Shown: piece by piece, positions 30,806-43,174 of the stretch
Layout of the letters: every line of letters begins with the position of its first letter
How positions within the stretch are numbered: position 1 is the first letter of the stretch
Origin: Phytophthora hibernalis
Taxonomy: Eukaryota > Oomycota > Peronosporomycetes > Peronosporales > Peronosporaceae
DNA: 64,000 nt
NCBI GenBank assembly: GCA_012656075.1
Contig: JAAKBF010000149.1
Location: 62,001-126,000, forward strand
Reading direction: 5' to 3'
Translations under genes and position numbers: made by a program
The notes under the pieces: generated by a model
Databases searched by the model: none
What the model was told of the DNA's origin: nothing
What the model saw: the letters and a program-made list of their open reading frames with translations, nothing else

Positions 30806-30900
30806 TTAATAATTTAATGGAAGCATTGTGTTTTCAACTTCTCAATTACCAAGTATTTGTTGATCGATCGTGATAAATATAAAGTTAGTAATATAGTAAC

Positions 30901-31104
30901 ATGGCGTACTCTCCTGAGCAATACCAAGCTAGCAAGGAACGTATCAAAGCAGCACAGAAGCGCTACTACCAGCGCACACGCGACGCTCGCTTGTCGTATC
31001 AAAAGAGCTACGACGACAAGAATAGAAAGCAGATTCGAGCTCGCAAGCGTAAGCCCAGAACCGAACTTAACGAAACAGAAAGCGCTGAAACTGAACTTAA
31101 TTAA
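30901..31104 (+). CDS. Small basic Maverick protein, copy B
   Basis: The protein is 67 residues, identical to that at 11741-11944, with the same upstream ATATAG box (ATG 4 nt after it). See copy A for composition. In this arm it heads only a truncated polymerase, so it has no intact virus block behind it. Confidence 0.55.
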   Translation: MAYSPEQYQASKERIKAAQKRYYQRTRDARLSYQKSYDDKNRKQIRARKRKPRTELNETESAETELN

Positions 31105-31344
31105 TTAATCAATTTTTTCTCAGATAAAAAGTCAAGAATATAGCCAATGACTGACGCCGACAACACGCTTCAAATAACTAGCTTAAAACCTCCACCAAGG
31201 CATACTCCAAATATCTGAATTAATTCATTTCAGATTTTTGTATATTAGTATGATATAAAGTCGATCCTGATACAAGATCCAAAAGATTATAAAGTCATAT
31301 CTACGAAGAATAATATACCCAACAATATATAGGCAACATTTGCA

Positions 31345-33593
31345 CACGAGCTCGAAGGATTAAAGAGATTAAATATCCAAGCTATCAAATGGGGTAGTAG
31401 CTACCGTGTTAAGGTGCGTGGTAGAACGGGTAAGATGGTTTATGTAAGCAACGTTTCGCGCCCAATCAACCTGAGATTGGTAGCTAAGCAGTACAATGTT
31501 TCGATTGAAACCCTTGAGAAACACTTGTCGCCTGACTACAAGGCTGATCCTAAGTACCGTTTTTACAATGGTAATCACATGGAATCACACCTATATGAGG
31601 GTGTTGAGCCTTCTGTTTTCTACGACAAGCTCGAGAATGTTCTTTCGACTCAGGCGAGTGCGTTTGAGGTAAATGTTGCTCTTGGGTAAGAACTTGTAAG
31701 CAAGACCGATCCTGATGATACTCGCTACTTCTATCCAAATCTCGCTACCACGTATGTGTTCAATAAGCCTGTCGCTATCAACAGCAAGGCTGATATTCGA
31801 AAGAAGGTGATTTCGGAAATCCGTTCTATGGAGTTGGCTGACAAACTGAACTACCCCAGCTCCGGTATAAGCTCGCCGATCACTGCATTCAAGATATTCA
31901 TCTACCATCGCGACCATGCTCTGGGGGACAGCGAAACTGTCATCCCTCAGATTATTCGCGAAAACAAGCATGTAATCAACTTCCCTAAGACCAACAACAA
32001 GTGCGTCTTCCACTGCATCGCCTGGCATACATTCCAGAGCTAAGAAGGGTCCTCGCAGAATTCAGGCTCAGGTGAAGGAGGCATTCAAGCGCTATTGCTC
32101 TTTCAAGGGGTTAACTAAACGTTGAGCCTATTTCGAAGCTTCAAGCCCATTGACCTACTACAGCTCGATGAGGTTGAGGACTGCTTCCAACATGGTATTA
32201 ACGTATATAATATGGATGTAGTTTCTGGAAATGTAAAATGCATTCGTAGATCGGACAAGGGGTATGAAGCTATGGATATTCTATCGCACGAGAATCACGC
32301 TCTTTACATTAAGAACATCGATATGCTTCAGTCTAAGTATCAATGTCCTAAGTGTGAAATGGTTTTTATCAGCGCTGAAAAGCTGAAAAATCACAAGAAG
32401 AATCAGTGTGAGCTTGTAAGTATTGAGAGCTTCCCCGCTGAGCCAACTATTTACAAACCGGCTCAGAACACGATACGATCACTGCTTACTAAGTATTCCA
32501 TCAAGGATGCTGACCAGTACATCGATCACTTCATCGTTTATGACTTTGAGGCCATTCTTAAGCCTACCGCGACTCAACACGGGGAGAATACTGTCTTCAC
32601 GAACGAACATATTCCTGTGTCAGTATCAGTAGCTGATAGCTTAACCGAGGAGGTGCGTTGCTTTGAAAATGACGATCCAAAGGTGCTGCTTACGGATATG
32701 TTCAAATACATCGGTGATGTATCCGTGAAGATCCAGCAGTACAATGTCAATAAGTACAAATTGCTTCTTCAAAAACTCATCAATGCTCACGGTCTGACAG
32801 GCATGGAACTTCCAGGTGTAAAGCTTGGTAAGACCTACAAGATGCCTGATGTTGAGAGTTGGATTGAAGAGGGAAGTATGCCAGCTTCGTTGACTTTCAC
32901 CGCAGTCTTGGTTTTGGTAAGAAAAGATCTGATTACGGGAAACGGAAACAGCAAGTACCACTATTCGGCTTCAATTCTGGTCGATACGATCTTAACTTGA
33001 TTAAGAAGGATTTGTTTGCCGTAATTGGTACCGACAACATCAAATCTGTCATCAAGAACCCCAGCTACATGTGCATTGCTACATCGGACATGAAAATGCT
33101 TGATATCACTAACTATGTACCAGCTGGTACTAGCTACGACAAGTATCTTACAACATATCTCGGTGGCTGCAAATGCGATGACAAAATTAGATGTGTATGC
33201 GGTCTTGGCAAGGGTCTTTTCCATTACGAGTACATCACCGCGTTCAATGTTCTAAACCAGACTACTATCCCGCCTAAGTCAGCTTTTGATAGCAAGCTCC
33301 GTGGAACAAGCATCACCGGCGATGACTACGAACGAGTGAAGTTCGTGTGGGATTACTACGAGATGAAATCGATCAAAGACCTACTGATCTGGTACAACAA
33401 TCTCGACGTAGTCCCTTTCATCAAAGCTATCAAGGCTCAGCGAGAGCTATTTAAGCGTTTCAATCTGGATATGTTTGCGGATGGAGTGTCCCTACCTGGT
33501 CTTTCAGAGAAGGTCATGTATCAGACCTGCTTCAATAATCTCCAATTTCCGGATAAGAAACCTGCTAACGCATTCCAATTTCCAGACCCTTGA
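31345..33593 (+). pseudogene. Maverick DNA polymerase B, copy B, truncated
   Basis: It contains the N-terminal region, the C2H2 finger, Exo I (YDFEAIL near 32540) and the Exo II region, and ends after NLQFPDKKPANAFQFP, before the HNH-like insert and all polymerase motifs. Breaks: TAA at 31687-31689, frame shifts near 32040, 32110 and 32910. The last is shared with copy A, while copy A carries its own shifts near 10408 and 9415 that are open here. The shared lesion shows that part of the decay, or a common sequence feature, predates the duplication. Confidence 0.85.
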
Positions 33594-35245
33594 GTCGGGG
33601 TGATGGCTGGGTTTGCAACCCGTCGACGGCATGCTGGACATGCTTCTCTACCTTGTATGGTCTAGTGACGGAATCTCTAGAATGGAAGGTGAGAACTTTC
33701 TGAAAGAGACTCGGGTCGTCCAAGTGGTCCGTGGTGCTACCTACTTGATATCGTTGCTATGAAGATTCGAAGCGTTGATGGCTCGCTTCTAAATGCTACA
33801 GATACCAGCATGGTGCCCTGCTTGACGATTACAGACTATTTATTTTGCGAGAAATTTTTGAAATGTCTGCTTCCTCTATTCATTGTTGATCGACAGCGTG
33901 CACACGGCTTCGTTCGCTCTATGAGATTCGATCTCGTCGACAATGATTCGGTCGTGTGGATGTCCGCCGAGAAGATCGGCAAGGCGCAGAACCACGAGTA
34001 GCTCCAGAAAATCTGTGATTACCTCGTCAAGTACGTCGAAATGGCAACTCAAGTTGAATGAACTCGTAAAAAAATTTAAAAATACGAGATCGAATTTAAA
34101 CTCGATCTCGACATTTGTTGCTGACGGTGTAGTAAGCTTTGGTTCCAAACTGCTGGAGACTTGCGATTACGGATACGTGCGTTAGGAGATGGAATGTCAA
34201 GTGGTGTTCGAGATTCTTGCAATTGCAATTACCATCTATAGCAGGACACGGCACACACAAACCCCAAGCAAATCATGATCAAAGAGCTCGTGTACATCTT
34301 TCAACTTCGCGATGTCGATCTCCTGGGGTTCGTCGCTTCCCAATGCAGCTGTCATGACGATGGTTGCAATTCGTCCGCTCAGTCTACGAAGCAGTGCATT
34401 AAGAACAACGCGGACACAGACACTGGTAGGGAAACGCTTTCTGCAAGACGGACGACGACTACAGATTGGTAGATATACGTCGATGTTTACCGGAACGTGC
34501 AGTTCGGATTTCTAATGCACACTCGTGGATGGTGCGTCGGTGCACGGATTCAGCTAGCTAAATCAACACTGACGGCAAGCTGCTACGAAGAAGTGACGAC
34601 AAGAAAACGACGTAGCCATCATTCTGTTACGCCCGTCGTAGGTGTTGACAGACATGAATATCATCGTCCTGGTCGTCATCGCGATGGTCGCGATAACGGC
34701 GTGCATCGTGTTCGTCCAGTTTCTAGGGGACAGGCAGCGCAGAATCAAGCTGCGAGACAGAAAACAGTGGCGGGACACATGAGGAGAGTATGCAGGTAGT
34801 ATCCGTGCGTTCCATCAGTAACGTCGACATTAGCAAGACGGAAAGGGCGCCTGTGTGATGTCACTGAGCGACGCGAGCGTCACCAAGCGTTTTCCGGGTA
34901 CTGCTACTATTCTGCTACGACGGCACCATGGCAACATTCGCGATCACACGTCACGGTGACACATTTAGACGCTCGACATGGTCAACGTGCATTCAAATGA
35001 TTATCAAGCATATTCAAATTGTTGCTACTACTCTCGATCCATGCGCTGAACCACCCGAGAGACGCTGTGATGTCATTTTCGTGTTGACCGAGATTTCAAA
35101 ATACATCTTGGGCATTGCCTCTCCAAATTGAGTGCGGAAGCTGCGGTGATATCTGCGTAAGACAGCGACCGAGAAGAAAGGTCAGGATTCCGGCAATCTC
35201 TATGCTGCTTCCAAGTCTTCACGTTCCTCATTCGTGCCATTAAAC
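33594..35245. other. Unassigned region after the duplication breakpoint
   Basis: A broken coding track is faintly visible on the plus strand (33609-34060) with YLVWSSDGISRMEGENFL, HGFVRSMRFDLVDNDSVVWM and EKIGKAQ. It may be a remnant of an oomycete protein family that I cannot name. The rest, to 35245, has only short frames without recognised domains. Confidence 0.35.
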
Positions 35246-37908
35246 CTATTGCTCGTTAATCAGCGACGCCAGACTTGTCTTCCGTGCTCGGATTCCTGTC
35301 AGGGTTTTTCTTGCGAAATGTTGGGTCATTTTCAATTGTCGGCTCGCCGCTGGAATTAGATCTTCACAAGACCCGAGCCGTGCTGTTGTAACCGGTGAGT
35401 CATTACCAGCATTGCTGGTTGTGGTGTCATCTTCACCTGTGACGCTCTCGTTTGGATCCACACCGCTGTTGGAAGTGCCATCACCAGGTCTTATGTCGGA
35501 CTCAGCATGTGCACCACTGCCATCCGTATTGCTGGTAGGACCTGAGGGTGTGTTTGGCGTGTTCAATATATTACTCCACATATCAACCGTGTCTTCGTCT
35601 CCATACTCTCCAATCTCCTCCCAGCCAAAATGCTCCAGATATTCATCGAGCTGTTGATCGCTTAGAGCAACCGTATCGAGTTCAGCAGTCAGGGTATCGA
35701 CAGCCTCAAAATCAAGAAGTGTTTGGCGACAAATTGCAGCGGTAGAGTTGGAAGCGGTGGGTAGATCTGGTGATGCAGGTCCAATCGCCGCATGGGTTCG
35801 AGACATTGGCACACTAGATTCCCTCAGGGCTATGCTACGAGCTGCAACCGCCCCGATTTTTTGCTGCTCGGAAAACAGGACCCGCGCCAGTGGTGTTGAC
35901 CGAAGTTGGTCTTGAACATGCCGGTCAGGGGTAGCGAATGCACTTTGAGATTCACGAATAGGAGTTCGAGCCGGAGCAGGTGTCGGATTCGATGGAGTAG
36001 TGCGGGCTGAATTCTGTGGCGTGGCGATGCAAGGTCGTTCGCGTGGATCTATCGTTCGTAGTAATTTCTTCGTGCTCGTGGGCATAATTTTCTCGCGGCG
36101 ATTTTTTCACGGACGTATTGACGCATGATCTGATGCTTCGTAGTCTTTTCGATGCTCATGCGGTTCCGTTTCGGTGTGAGTATGAGTGCAAGTTCACTAA
36201 AGAGGCGCTCGCACGTCGCGGTGTTAACAGCAATTGACAGGATCGTAAGTGCAAGCACTGGCAGCTTGCGGTTTTGCTGCGACTTCTTTTCGTACTCCCA
36301 AAATGTAACCACTGCATCTTTGTCGAAGTCGACGCAGCGCGACGTCGTATAGTCCCCCTGAATCCATTTGAACATCTCACCACGCAGGCCGCTATCATCA
36401 TTGCTAACAAATCGACGATAGTAATACTGTGCGATTTGGCGCACATCATCAAGCTCAGGGAGCACGGTCGGAGGAAGCTGCCGCGCTGGCACTACATACT
36501 CAGGGTGGAGAAAAACCAAGATGAACAAAGGCTGCTCGCAAGCATACCAGCGAGCTTCCACTAGCCCAGAGAATCACTCATATCAGTGCTAGCAAAACCA
36601 CGATAAATCTCAATAAAGGAAACGACCACGTCAGCCACGGTGTTTGCATCCCTCTGTAGACGAAAGGAAGCAGTGCATAACGGACGAACAATTTTCTCGA
36701 CCGTCTCCAGCTTCGTCCAAAACTCGTGGTCACCAAGAGCGCGAAGGTTGTCCGTCTGTTCTCTGCTATTCCGATAAGAGAAGGCCAAATCTTCCAGAGC
36801 TCCTCGTGCACGGAGGAGCGACGCAAAACAGGACTGCGTTGAATTCCACCGAGTTTCGCATAGCGTGAATATAGCAAAACTAGTTCCGTAGCGCTTATGC
36901 ATTGCCTTGACTGCTCGTACCAGCCATTTAGAAGTAGAAGTGTTCAAATAACTGGCAACACCTGCCGCATCCGCGGAAATCTGTTTGAAAACTGTTTTGA
37001 GGACAGCTTTGACGAGGTTATTGATTTCATGAGCGAAGCAATTCCCGAACGAGATCTTTGGGTATCGAAGAGCCAATATGCGACGGGCACGTCCACATTG
37101 ACCGGCATTATCCGTCACAACAGCGCCCACATTCCACTCCGATGCAAGAAGCTCCTCGATCACCTCTTCCATTTGTTCAGCAATTGCGAGCCTGTCATGG
37201 CGATCCCCAGCAGGTCGCAACCCGTAATTCATTACACGAAAAAAAATGAAACCATGCAGCCCAGTACATAAATTTTGCTACCGTTTCCCAGACATCCGAA
37301 AGAAAGTTTACTCTTCCACCGGTTCGACATTGGACCACTCTAACATTGTCTCGTTGCTCAATCGAATGTAGCTCTGCATACTCGTTCAAAACACGACCGC
37401 CTATGATATGGCGATGGGGCACGGCGCCCGGAACTCCACAGCGAGCGTTTAAAAAGACGAGCAACCTCCTGAAGGACAGTTGTTCCACAAATGAGTCCGG
37501 AAGCAAGGCTTCTGCTTGAAATTCTAGTAGCAAACGCCAAAAGATCAGTAATTCAACAGGCGTAAATGCAGGTGGCGAGATGCATTGAATTTTGCCAGCT
37601 GCTGCATGTTCATTCACTCCAGCTTGATCTTCATCGTTTTGCGACAAGTTACCGGTTACTCGAGCGTAGAACAAGCCCTCAGACAAGTGCTTATCCCAGG
37701 CTTCCTTTCGACCGCGAACATGGAGTGGAAAGGGAACGGTTGCTCTGTCGCTTATGAGAGCTGCGTAGCAATACTTGCACACAGTCCACCACATCGATTT
37801 GTTGCATTTCTCGTTGAGCCTGTAAAAGTTTGTGCTCAGAGCATCTGACGGGCGTCCACGCTTGGACCCGTCAACGTGTTCGTCACGCAGCCCGGGCAGG
37901 AGTTCCAT
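35246..37908 (-). pseudogene. hAT-family transposase
   Basis: The track starts with a BED-like zinc-binding region (WWTVCKYCYAAL with later H residues). It passes a frame change in an A8 run near 37240, then reads VVTDNAGQCGRARRILAL, CFAHEINNLV and ETRWNSTQ (RNase-H-like core), changes frame near 36560, and reaches the C-terminal dimerisation block VLALTILSIAVNTATCERLF followed by TPKRNRMS. After a further shift near 36065 there is a long serine/threonine-rich tail to 35246. I looked for inverted ends and an 8-bp duplication around it and found none that fit, so the element limits are unknown. Confidence 0.7.
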
Positions 37909-38238
37909 GAGGATCCGACCGCCGTGGGAGGATAGACGACGACGACACAGGTTCGTACGGAGATCGATTCTTATGAAGCAGGCTGCTTCTCTGTGGGAAG
38001 TGCGGCGGTTCAGATCTTTTACGTCAACAATGCAAAATATCTATGTGAAAATGTTTTAAAGCGAGTAAAAGGCACTTATTATTAATACGTAAAAATGTAA
38101 AAATGCCAACAATGCTAAGGGCCCCTAGGGGCTGGTTCGCGTCACAAGGATCGCGTGGTCCACCTAATACCATCAGCTATAATCATTTCAACACACTAAC
38201 TTTACTTTCAGTAAATGTATCCATATATCCTCGTCCTC

Positions 38239-38769
38239 ATGCCGCAGCAGCTTCAGGTGGCGCGGACGGCGGCCGTGTGCGCGACGTCGGATCTCCAAGG
38301 TGCCATCTCCGTGGGCGACCACTGCGCCGTGCATCCTGGCGCCTGCATCCTCGCCGCGGACGGCCCCGTCGTGCTGGGTGAGCGCTGCTTCGTGGAGGAC
38401 GGCGCCGTGTTGGCCAGCGCTGGCTCTGACGGGCTCCACGTGGGCAGCGGCAACTTGTTCGAGAGTGGATGTGACGTGCGCAGTACGCGCGTGGGCGACG
38501 GCAACTGTTTCGAGCCCAAGGCGCAGGCGCGTGAAGGCTCCGTGATCGGCAGCAACTGCCTCATCGGCAGCGGTGTCGTGGTGACCGCGGGCGAGCGCGT
38601 GCCGGACAACTCAATCCTCGTGGCGGTGGGTGCACGTCGTGTGGTGAGGCCGCAGCAGGAGTTCCTGGTCAAGACGCATGCTGCGCTTATTCAGAAGTAC
38701 GCAGACATTTTCCCACGAGGGGCCAAGAGCCCTTACGCACTCGAGAAACACCACGAACTCCGGCAGTAG
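38239..38769 (+). CDS. DCTN6: Dynactin subunit 6 (p27) homologue
   Basis: Dynactin p27 caps the pointed end of the dynactin complex, which links dynein to cargo. The protein is 176 residues from MPQQLQVARTAAV. It is built of hexapeptide-type turns of a left-handed beta helix (ISVGDHCAVHPGA, VVLGERCFVEDGAVL, GNLFESGCDV, VIGSNCLIGSGVVV) and ends with a helical tail (FLVKTHAALIQKYADIFP). The length suits the family. An in-frame ATG eight codons upstream (38215) is possible. A pyrimidine-rich TTTCAG just before it could be an acceptor of a short upstream exon. The frame is clean and GC-rich, as in other host genes here. Confidence 0.85.
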   Translation: MPQQLQVARTAAVCATSDLQGAISVGDHCAVHPGACILAADGPVVLGERCFVEDGAVLASAGSDGLHVGSGNLFESGCDVRSTRVGDGNCFEPKAQAREGSVIGSNCLIGSGVVVTAGERVPDNSILVAVGARRVVRPQQEFLVKTHAALIQKYADIFPRGAKSPYALEKHHELRQ

Positions 38770-38885
38770 ATGAAGAGAGAGTAATACAGGAAGGAAAAGG
38801 AAAATTATGGGCTGGAGGATTGCTGACGGTTGGCTCCTGCTTTTTTGTGAACGGCCGCGGTGATTAGCAGCTTTAGGATTTCAAG

Positions 38886-41459
38886 ATGAAGTGGATGAGG
38901 TTTGGTGCTGCGGCTGTGGTGGCGTTGCTGACAGGTGGAGTTTGTGGTGCTGAGGAAATTGAGAGTGGTGATCCTGTGGTTGAGACGGATAGAAAGGCAG
39001 AGGAGCTGCGATTCCCGGTGCTGTTTAATGCGATTGTGAATCGATCGGTCGTGTTGGAGCACTTTCCGGAGACGCACGATCTTCGGGTGCGTAGTATTGC
39101 AGAGGAAAAAGTTGCAGAGGAGGTTGTGGAGATGGCGGTCGAGGTGGAAGTGGAGGTGTTGATGGCTCAAGGTTGCAGCTCGACTGCTGCATCCTGTGCT
39201 GCTCAATCAAATGATACTGCGAGTGACGAAGATGCTTTGCTGCCACCCTCGTTGCAACCAACTGACCGCCTGGTGCGCGTTGATGGACATGACATCTCGG
39301 TTCTGTCGTTTCAGGATGTGATTGACAGTCCTGTGGGGTGTGTGGCGGTGCTACCGCTGTTCAGGCCTGTGGGGTCGGTGCATGTCCTCTCAGGTTTTGC
39401 GCGTGTGGAGATCTTGTCGCCGAAACTGCTCGAGTTTGAGCCAGCAACGCCGGAGCGAACGGAAGATGTTGTGGAGTGGGTAGAGGAAAAGGCTCGATTA
39501 AAAGCAGAACAAGAAGATCGTGAGCGCGAGATCGCAAACAATAAGGAGCTGCAAGAGAGACTGGAACAGGAACGTCGCGTGGCCGAAGCTCTCGCCAAGA
39601 AAGAAAGTGAGCTTCTTGAAAAGTTGGACAAGGAAGAGTACGAGCGAACGCGTATGACCCCGCATAATCTAGCGTCTGGGAAACGTAGGGATGGTTGGGA
39701 ATTCCGCTACGAAGTCGAGTTTACGACAAAAGGCCCCATCGGACTGAACTGGGATTTGAACACAAGGGATATGGCCGTAGTAAGCCATTTGGAGCCTAAG
39801 CTTCCTGCGAATGAGCTCAACGTGATCGCGCCGCGTGACCAACTGATTGCTCTCAATGGTGTCGATACTTCCAAATGGGCCCACAACAAGTTGTGGAGGT
39901 ATATCTCAGCTCAGCCATTCCACGCAAACTCGTCTTTCTTGTTCAAATGTCTGCTGAGCGGGCAGCAGCTAAAGCCGCGGACAAGCCTATTATACGGCCC
40001 GTGACGAACTGGACGCTTGCGTTTGATGCTCCAGAGGTGCTACGCGGGTGGGAAGTGCGATTGCATTTAGCTACGTGGTGTAGCTCACCCGAGACCAACG
40101 ATACCAGCAACTCAACTCATCCCCTGACACTGGCATTCGCGACTCCAATTACTGGTTGCAACCAATTCTCGGAATCTCCTCAATCACCAATGCATGAGAC
40201 TACCGGTGTAGTATACCTGGCTTACCGCGGAGCGTGCACCCTTATCGACAAGGCCAATAATGCTCTTACTGCAAACGGCAAGGCGCTTTTAATCGTGAAT
40301 AACGTTAAGGGTGAAGGTAGATTTAAGCCTACAGCTGCCGCTGCAGGCGAGCACGTCGGTCTCCCCGTAACTCTGTAGGGTCATGTACTTCCTCCTCACG
40401 ATTGCATCTTGTTGTGACTGATTCGGAGTGCATTTTTACCTCGTAGTGTGGGCAAACTGGATGGAGAGCTTATCATGTCGGTGATGGAGCACCAGGAAAC
40501 ACGTACGTAACGACGTCAGGGATGCTCTGAATGTTCGAATACACAATGACACTCATACTATGTCGTACTATGCCGTGTTCCTTGTGTTTCTGCAGTAATT
40601 CGGATATACCCCGAAAGACCAGATCACATTCCTGTTCCAGTTGAGCAGCCTGCAAAGCTAACCAACCAAGAGCTAACCATCGCAAAGGTACAATGCCTGC
40701 AACAAAATATTTTCTCGAGTACAGGCGCTAACATGCTACGATCGATTGTGTATTCGTCACTGAGTAGGATGTGAAGCAATCAGGGCGGACCTTAACGTTT
40801 TGGTACATCAACCAGTCAACGACGATAGCGAACTCAAAAGAGGAAACTGGGAACTCGCACTCAGTTTCCGTGTCATTCGAATTCCAAGTTCTACCTGCAC
40901 TTTTCGGTGGCAAGATTCCTACGATGCCTTTCCGAATTGTTGCAGCATATCCTCAGGAGACTGCATGTAACTACAAAGGTCTCGGTGTCCTTGGCACCCG
41001 CGCCGTCGTGGTGGTCAAGCGTGGTGGATGTTCATTTGGCGCAAAACTCAGGTAATACCAGGCACTAATTGTTTGTTCTCGAAGGTGGCTGACTTGTGAG
41101 CAATACTTTACGTCTGAAGAGCTGTCCAGGATGTTGGTGGCGCTGGAATGCTTCTCGTCAATAGCGATGAATCCCTCATCCCACTAATGACCGACTCTAG
41201 AGAGCTCGCTGGGCTCGTCATTTGGGGAGCAAGGTGCGTATTCCATGCATCGGTTAATGATTTTCTCGAACTCACGACGTTTGTGTATTATTTTTCTTCT
41301 GTGTATGAACTGGGTCGTCGGCATACTATCTCTTGCAGCATCGGCTCGCAGAACGGCTCTGCAATTCTAGACGTTCTTGCCAAGAACAAGCATTTACCGA
41401 CACTCGTGAAAATAGCCCCTCACGAAGAGGATGCTGCAAATACTACCACCGCCAATTAA
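38886..41459 (+). CDS. Secreted protein with PDZ-like and two protease-associated domains
   Basis: It starts MKWMRFGAAAVVALLTGGVC, a good signal peptide. After a valine/glutamate-rich region and a coiled coil (about residues 200-245), a PDZ-like fold follows (KGPIGLNWDLNTRDMAVV). After a one-base break near 39940 come two protease-associated domains (VVYLAYRGACTLIDKANNAL; VVVVKRGGCSFGAKL then AVQDVGGAGMLLVNSDE). GT-AG introns fit at 40374-40447, 40504-40595, 40688-40770, about 41051-41120 and about 41235-41338. Those introns keep frame to the stop at 41457-41459. No catalytic peptidase domain is seen. A role in secretory-pathway protein sorting or contacts is inference. Confidence 0.65.
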
Positions 41460-41469
41460 TCCGAGTATT

Positions 41470-42891
41470 CTAGTTGATGACTCCGCGCGCCTTGCCGCAT
41501 TCGATGAAAGCGTCCACGGCCTTGTCAACATCCTCGATGCTGTGAGCAGCGGAAAGCTGCACGCGAATGCGCGCTTGGCCCTGAGGCACAACCTGCGAAA
41601 CGTAAACAGCAGAGAGCACTGGTAAATGACGGAATTGCTTGAGCATCACTGTGCGTGAACATCCGTACCGGATACGAGAAGCCGATGACGTAAATGCCGC
41701 GCTTAAGCATGTCGTCGGCCAACTCAGAGGCAAGACGAGCATCGCCGAGCATCACAGGCGCGATAGGGTGGTCGCTGCATAGTCACATACAAGAAATTCG
41801 TTAGCAAACCGATCTTTGATGACTTGGTTAACGCGACAACGTATCCGCTTTGATCGCTCGACGTACCGAGATCCGTTGAGCGTGAAGCCCGCAGCGGTCA
41901 TACGGTCGCGGAAGTGGTGCGTGTTGGCACGGATCTTGTCCACAAACTCGGACGACTCGGTGAGCATCTCAAACACCTTGAGCGAGGCACCGACAACCGA
42001 AGGGCCCAGCGAGTTAGAGAATAGGTACGGGCGCGCACGCTGGCGCAGTAGGTCCACGACCTCCTTGCGACCAGTAGTGTATCCACCCGTGCTGCCTCCC
42101 AGCGCCTTGCCAAGCGTCGAGTTGATCACGTCGACCTTTCCATTGACTCCGCAGTACTCGTCACTACCGCGTCCCGTCATCCCGAAGAATCCTGTGGCGT
42201 GGCACTCGTCAATGAAGAGCTGAGCATCGTACTTCTCAGCCAGGGCCACAATCTCCTGCAACGGTGCCACGTCGCCGTCCATACTGAAGACACCATCAGT
42301 GGCGATGAGCCGCGTGCGGCAGTGCTGTGTGTCTTTGAGTTTCTGCTCCAGGTCCTTCATGTCCATGTGCTTGAAGCGGTGGCGTTCAGCCTTGCACAGC
42401 CGGATGCCGTCGATGATGCTGGCGTGGTTGAGCTCGTCCGTGAGGATGGCGTCCTCTTTGTTCAGCACAGCCTCAAAGAGCCCGGCGTTGGCGTCGAAGC
42501 ACGACGGGTACAGGATGGTGTCCTCGGTGCCGTGGAAGGCGGAGATGGCGGCCTCCAGCTGCTTGTGGATGTCCTGCGTGCCGCAGATGAAGCGCACGGA
42601 GCTAAGGCCAAAGCCGCGTTCCTTGAGCGTGTCGGCGGCCGCCTTCTCCACCGCCGGGTGGTTACTCAGGCCCAAGTAGTTGTTGGCGCAGAAGTTGAGC
42701 ACCTGGTCGCCGTTCACGCGGATGGACGCGCCCTGTGGAGACGCGATCACGCGCTCGTGCTTGTACGTGCCGGCGGCACCGATGGCCGCCAGCTCATCGC
42801 GCAAGCGGTCCACGAAGCTGTTACGCGAGGACGTGGAGGCGCTACGGCGCAGAGAGGACGAGGACGCACGCATCGCACGGGAAAATAACAT
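41470..42891 (-). CDS. KBL: Glycine C-acetyltransferase (2-amino-3-ketobutyrate CoA ligase)
   Basis: A PLP enzyme of threonine breakdown that cleaves 2-amino-3-oxobutyrate with CoA to glycine and acetyl-CoA, usually in mitochondria. Exons: 42891-41867, 41774-41669 and 41592-41470; both introns (92 and 76 bp) are GT-AG and keep frame. The N-terminus MLFSRAMRASSSSLRRSAST looks like a mitochondrial presequence. Signatures: NNYLGLSNHP, SCFDANAGLFE, DELNHASIIDG, FIDECHATGFFG, and the PLP lysine in STLGKALGGSTGGY. The product is about 417 residues, as expected. A TTCATTCC initiator-like stretch lies just upstream of the ATG. It is intact. Confidence 0.92.
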
Positions 42892-43174
42892 CGTGGACAG
42901 ACGGCTGGAGCAGGAATGAACCGGTGCGTAAAGTGGATGTGATGCCACCGACTTGCATCCAAACAACAGATCCTTGAAGGCAAGACGTACACCAACGTTA
43001 CATTAAGTTCGACACGTCCTAAACTAGACGTGACTTAGTCAACACACCAACTTTACATAACTCGACATGTCCTAAACTAGAAGCGTCCTAGAATAGAGCC
43101 GTTCCTAGCGGAACAGTTGATGTGCATGTTGGTTGGCCAAGGCTGCGTGTAGCCATTTAGCAACTGTATCAATC

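Larger units (their letters stand above)
30264..33584 (+). repeat. Inverted duplication, arm B
   Basis: It is the inverted counterpart of 9257-12582. The left limit is the I/V codon of CRN HVLVV(V/I)P. The right limit is inside the polymerase, after an AATTTCCAG sequence, where unrelated sequence begins. Confidence 0.9.

Noticed and set aside
9257..33584. The 3.3-kb inverted arms as terminal inverted repeats of one giant Maverick
   Set aside because: The arms include CRN-derived sequence and half of a polymerase gene, and the interval between them holds host genes and unrelated transposons.
35246..38150. Inverted ends of the hAT at 35.2-37.9 kb using CAGACCC at 33582 and CAGCCCCTAG near 38135
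   Set aside because: The flanking 8-bp sequences do not match and the end similarity is weak.
40473..40913. Minus-strand frames inside the PDZ/PA gene
   Set aside because: They overlap exons that splice in frame on the plus strand and show no domain.
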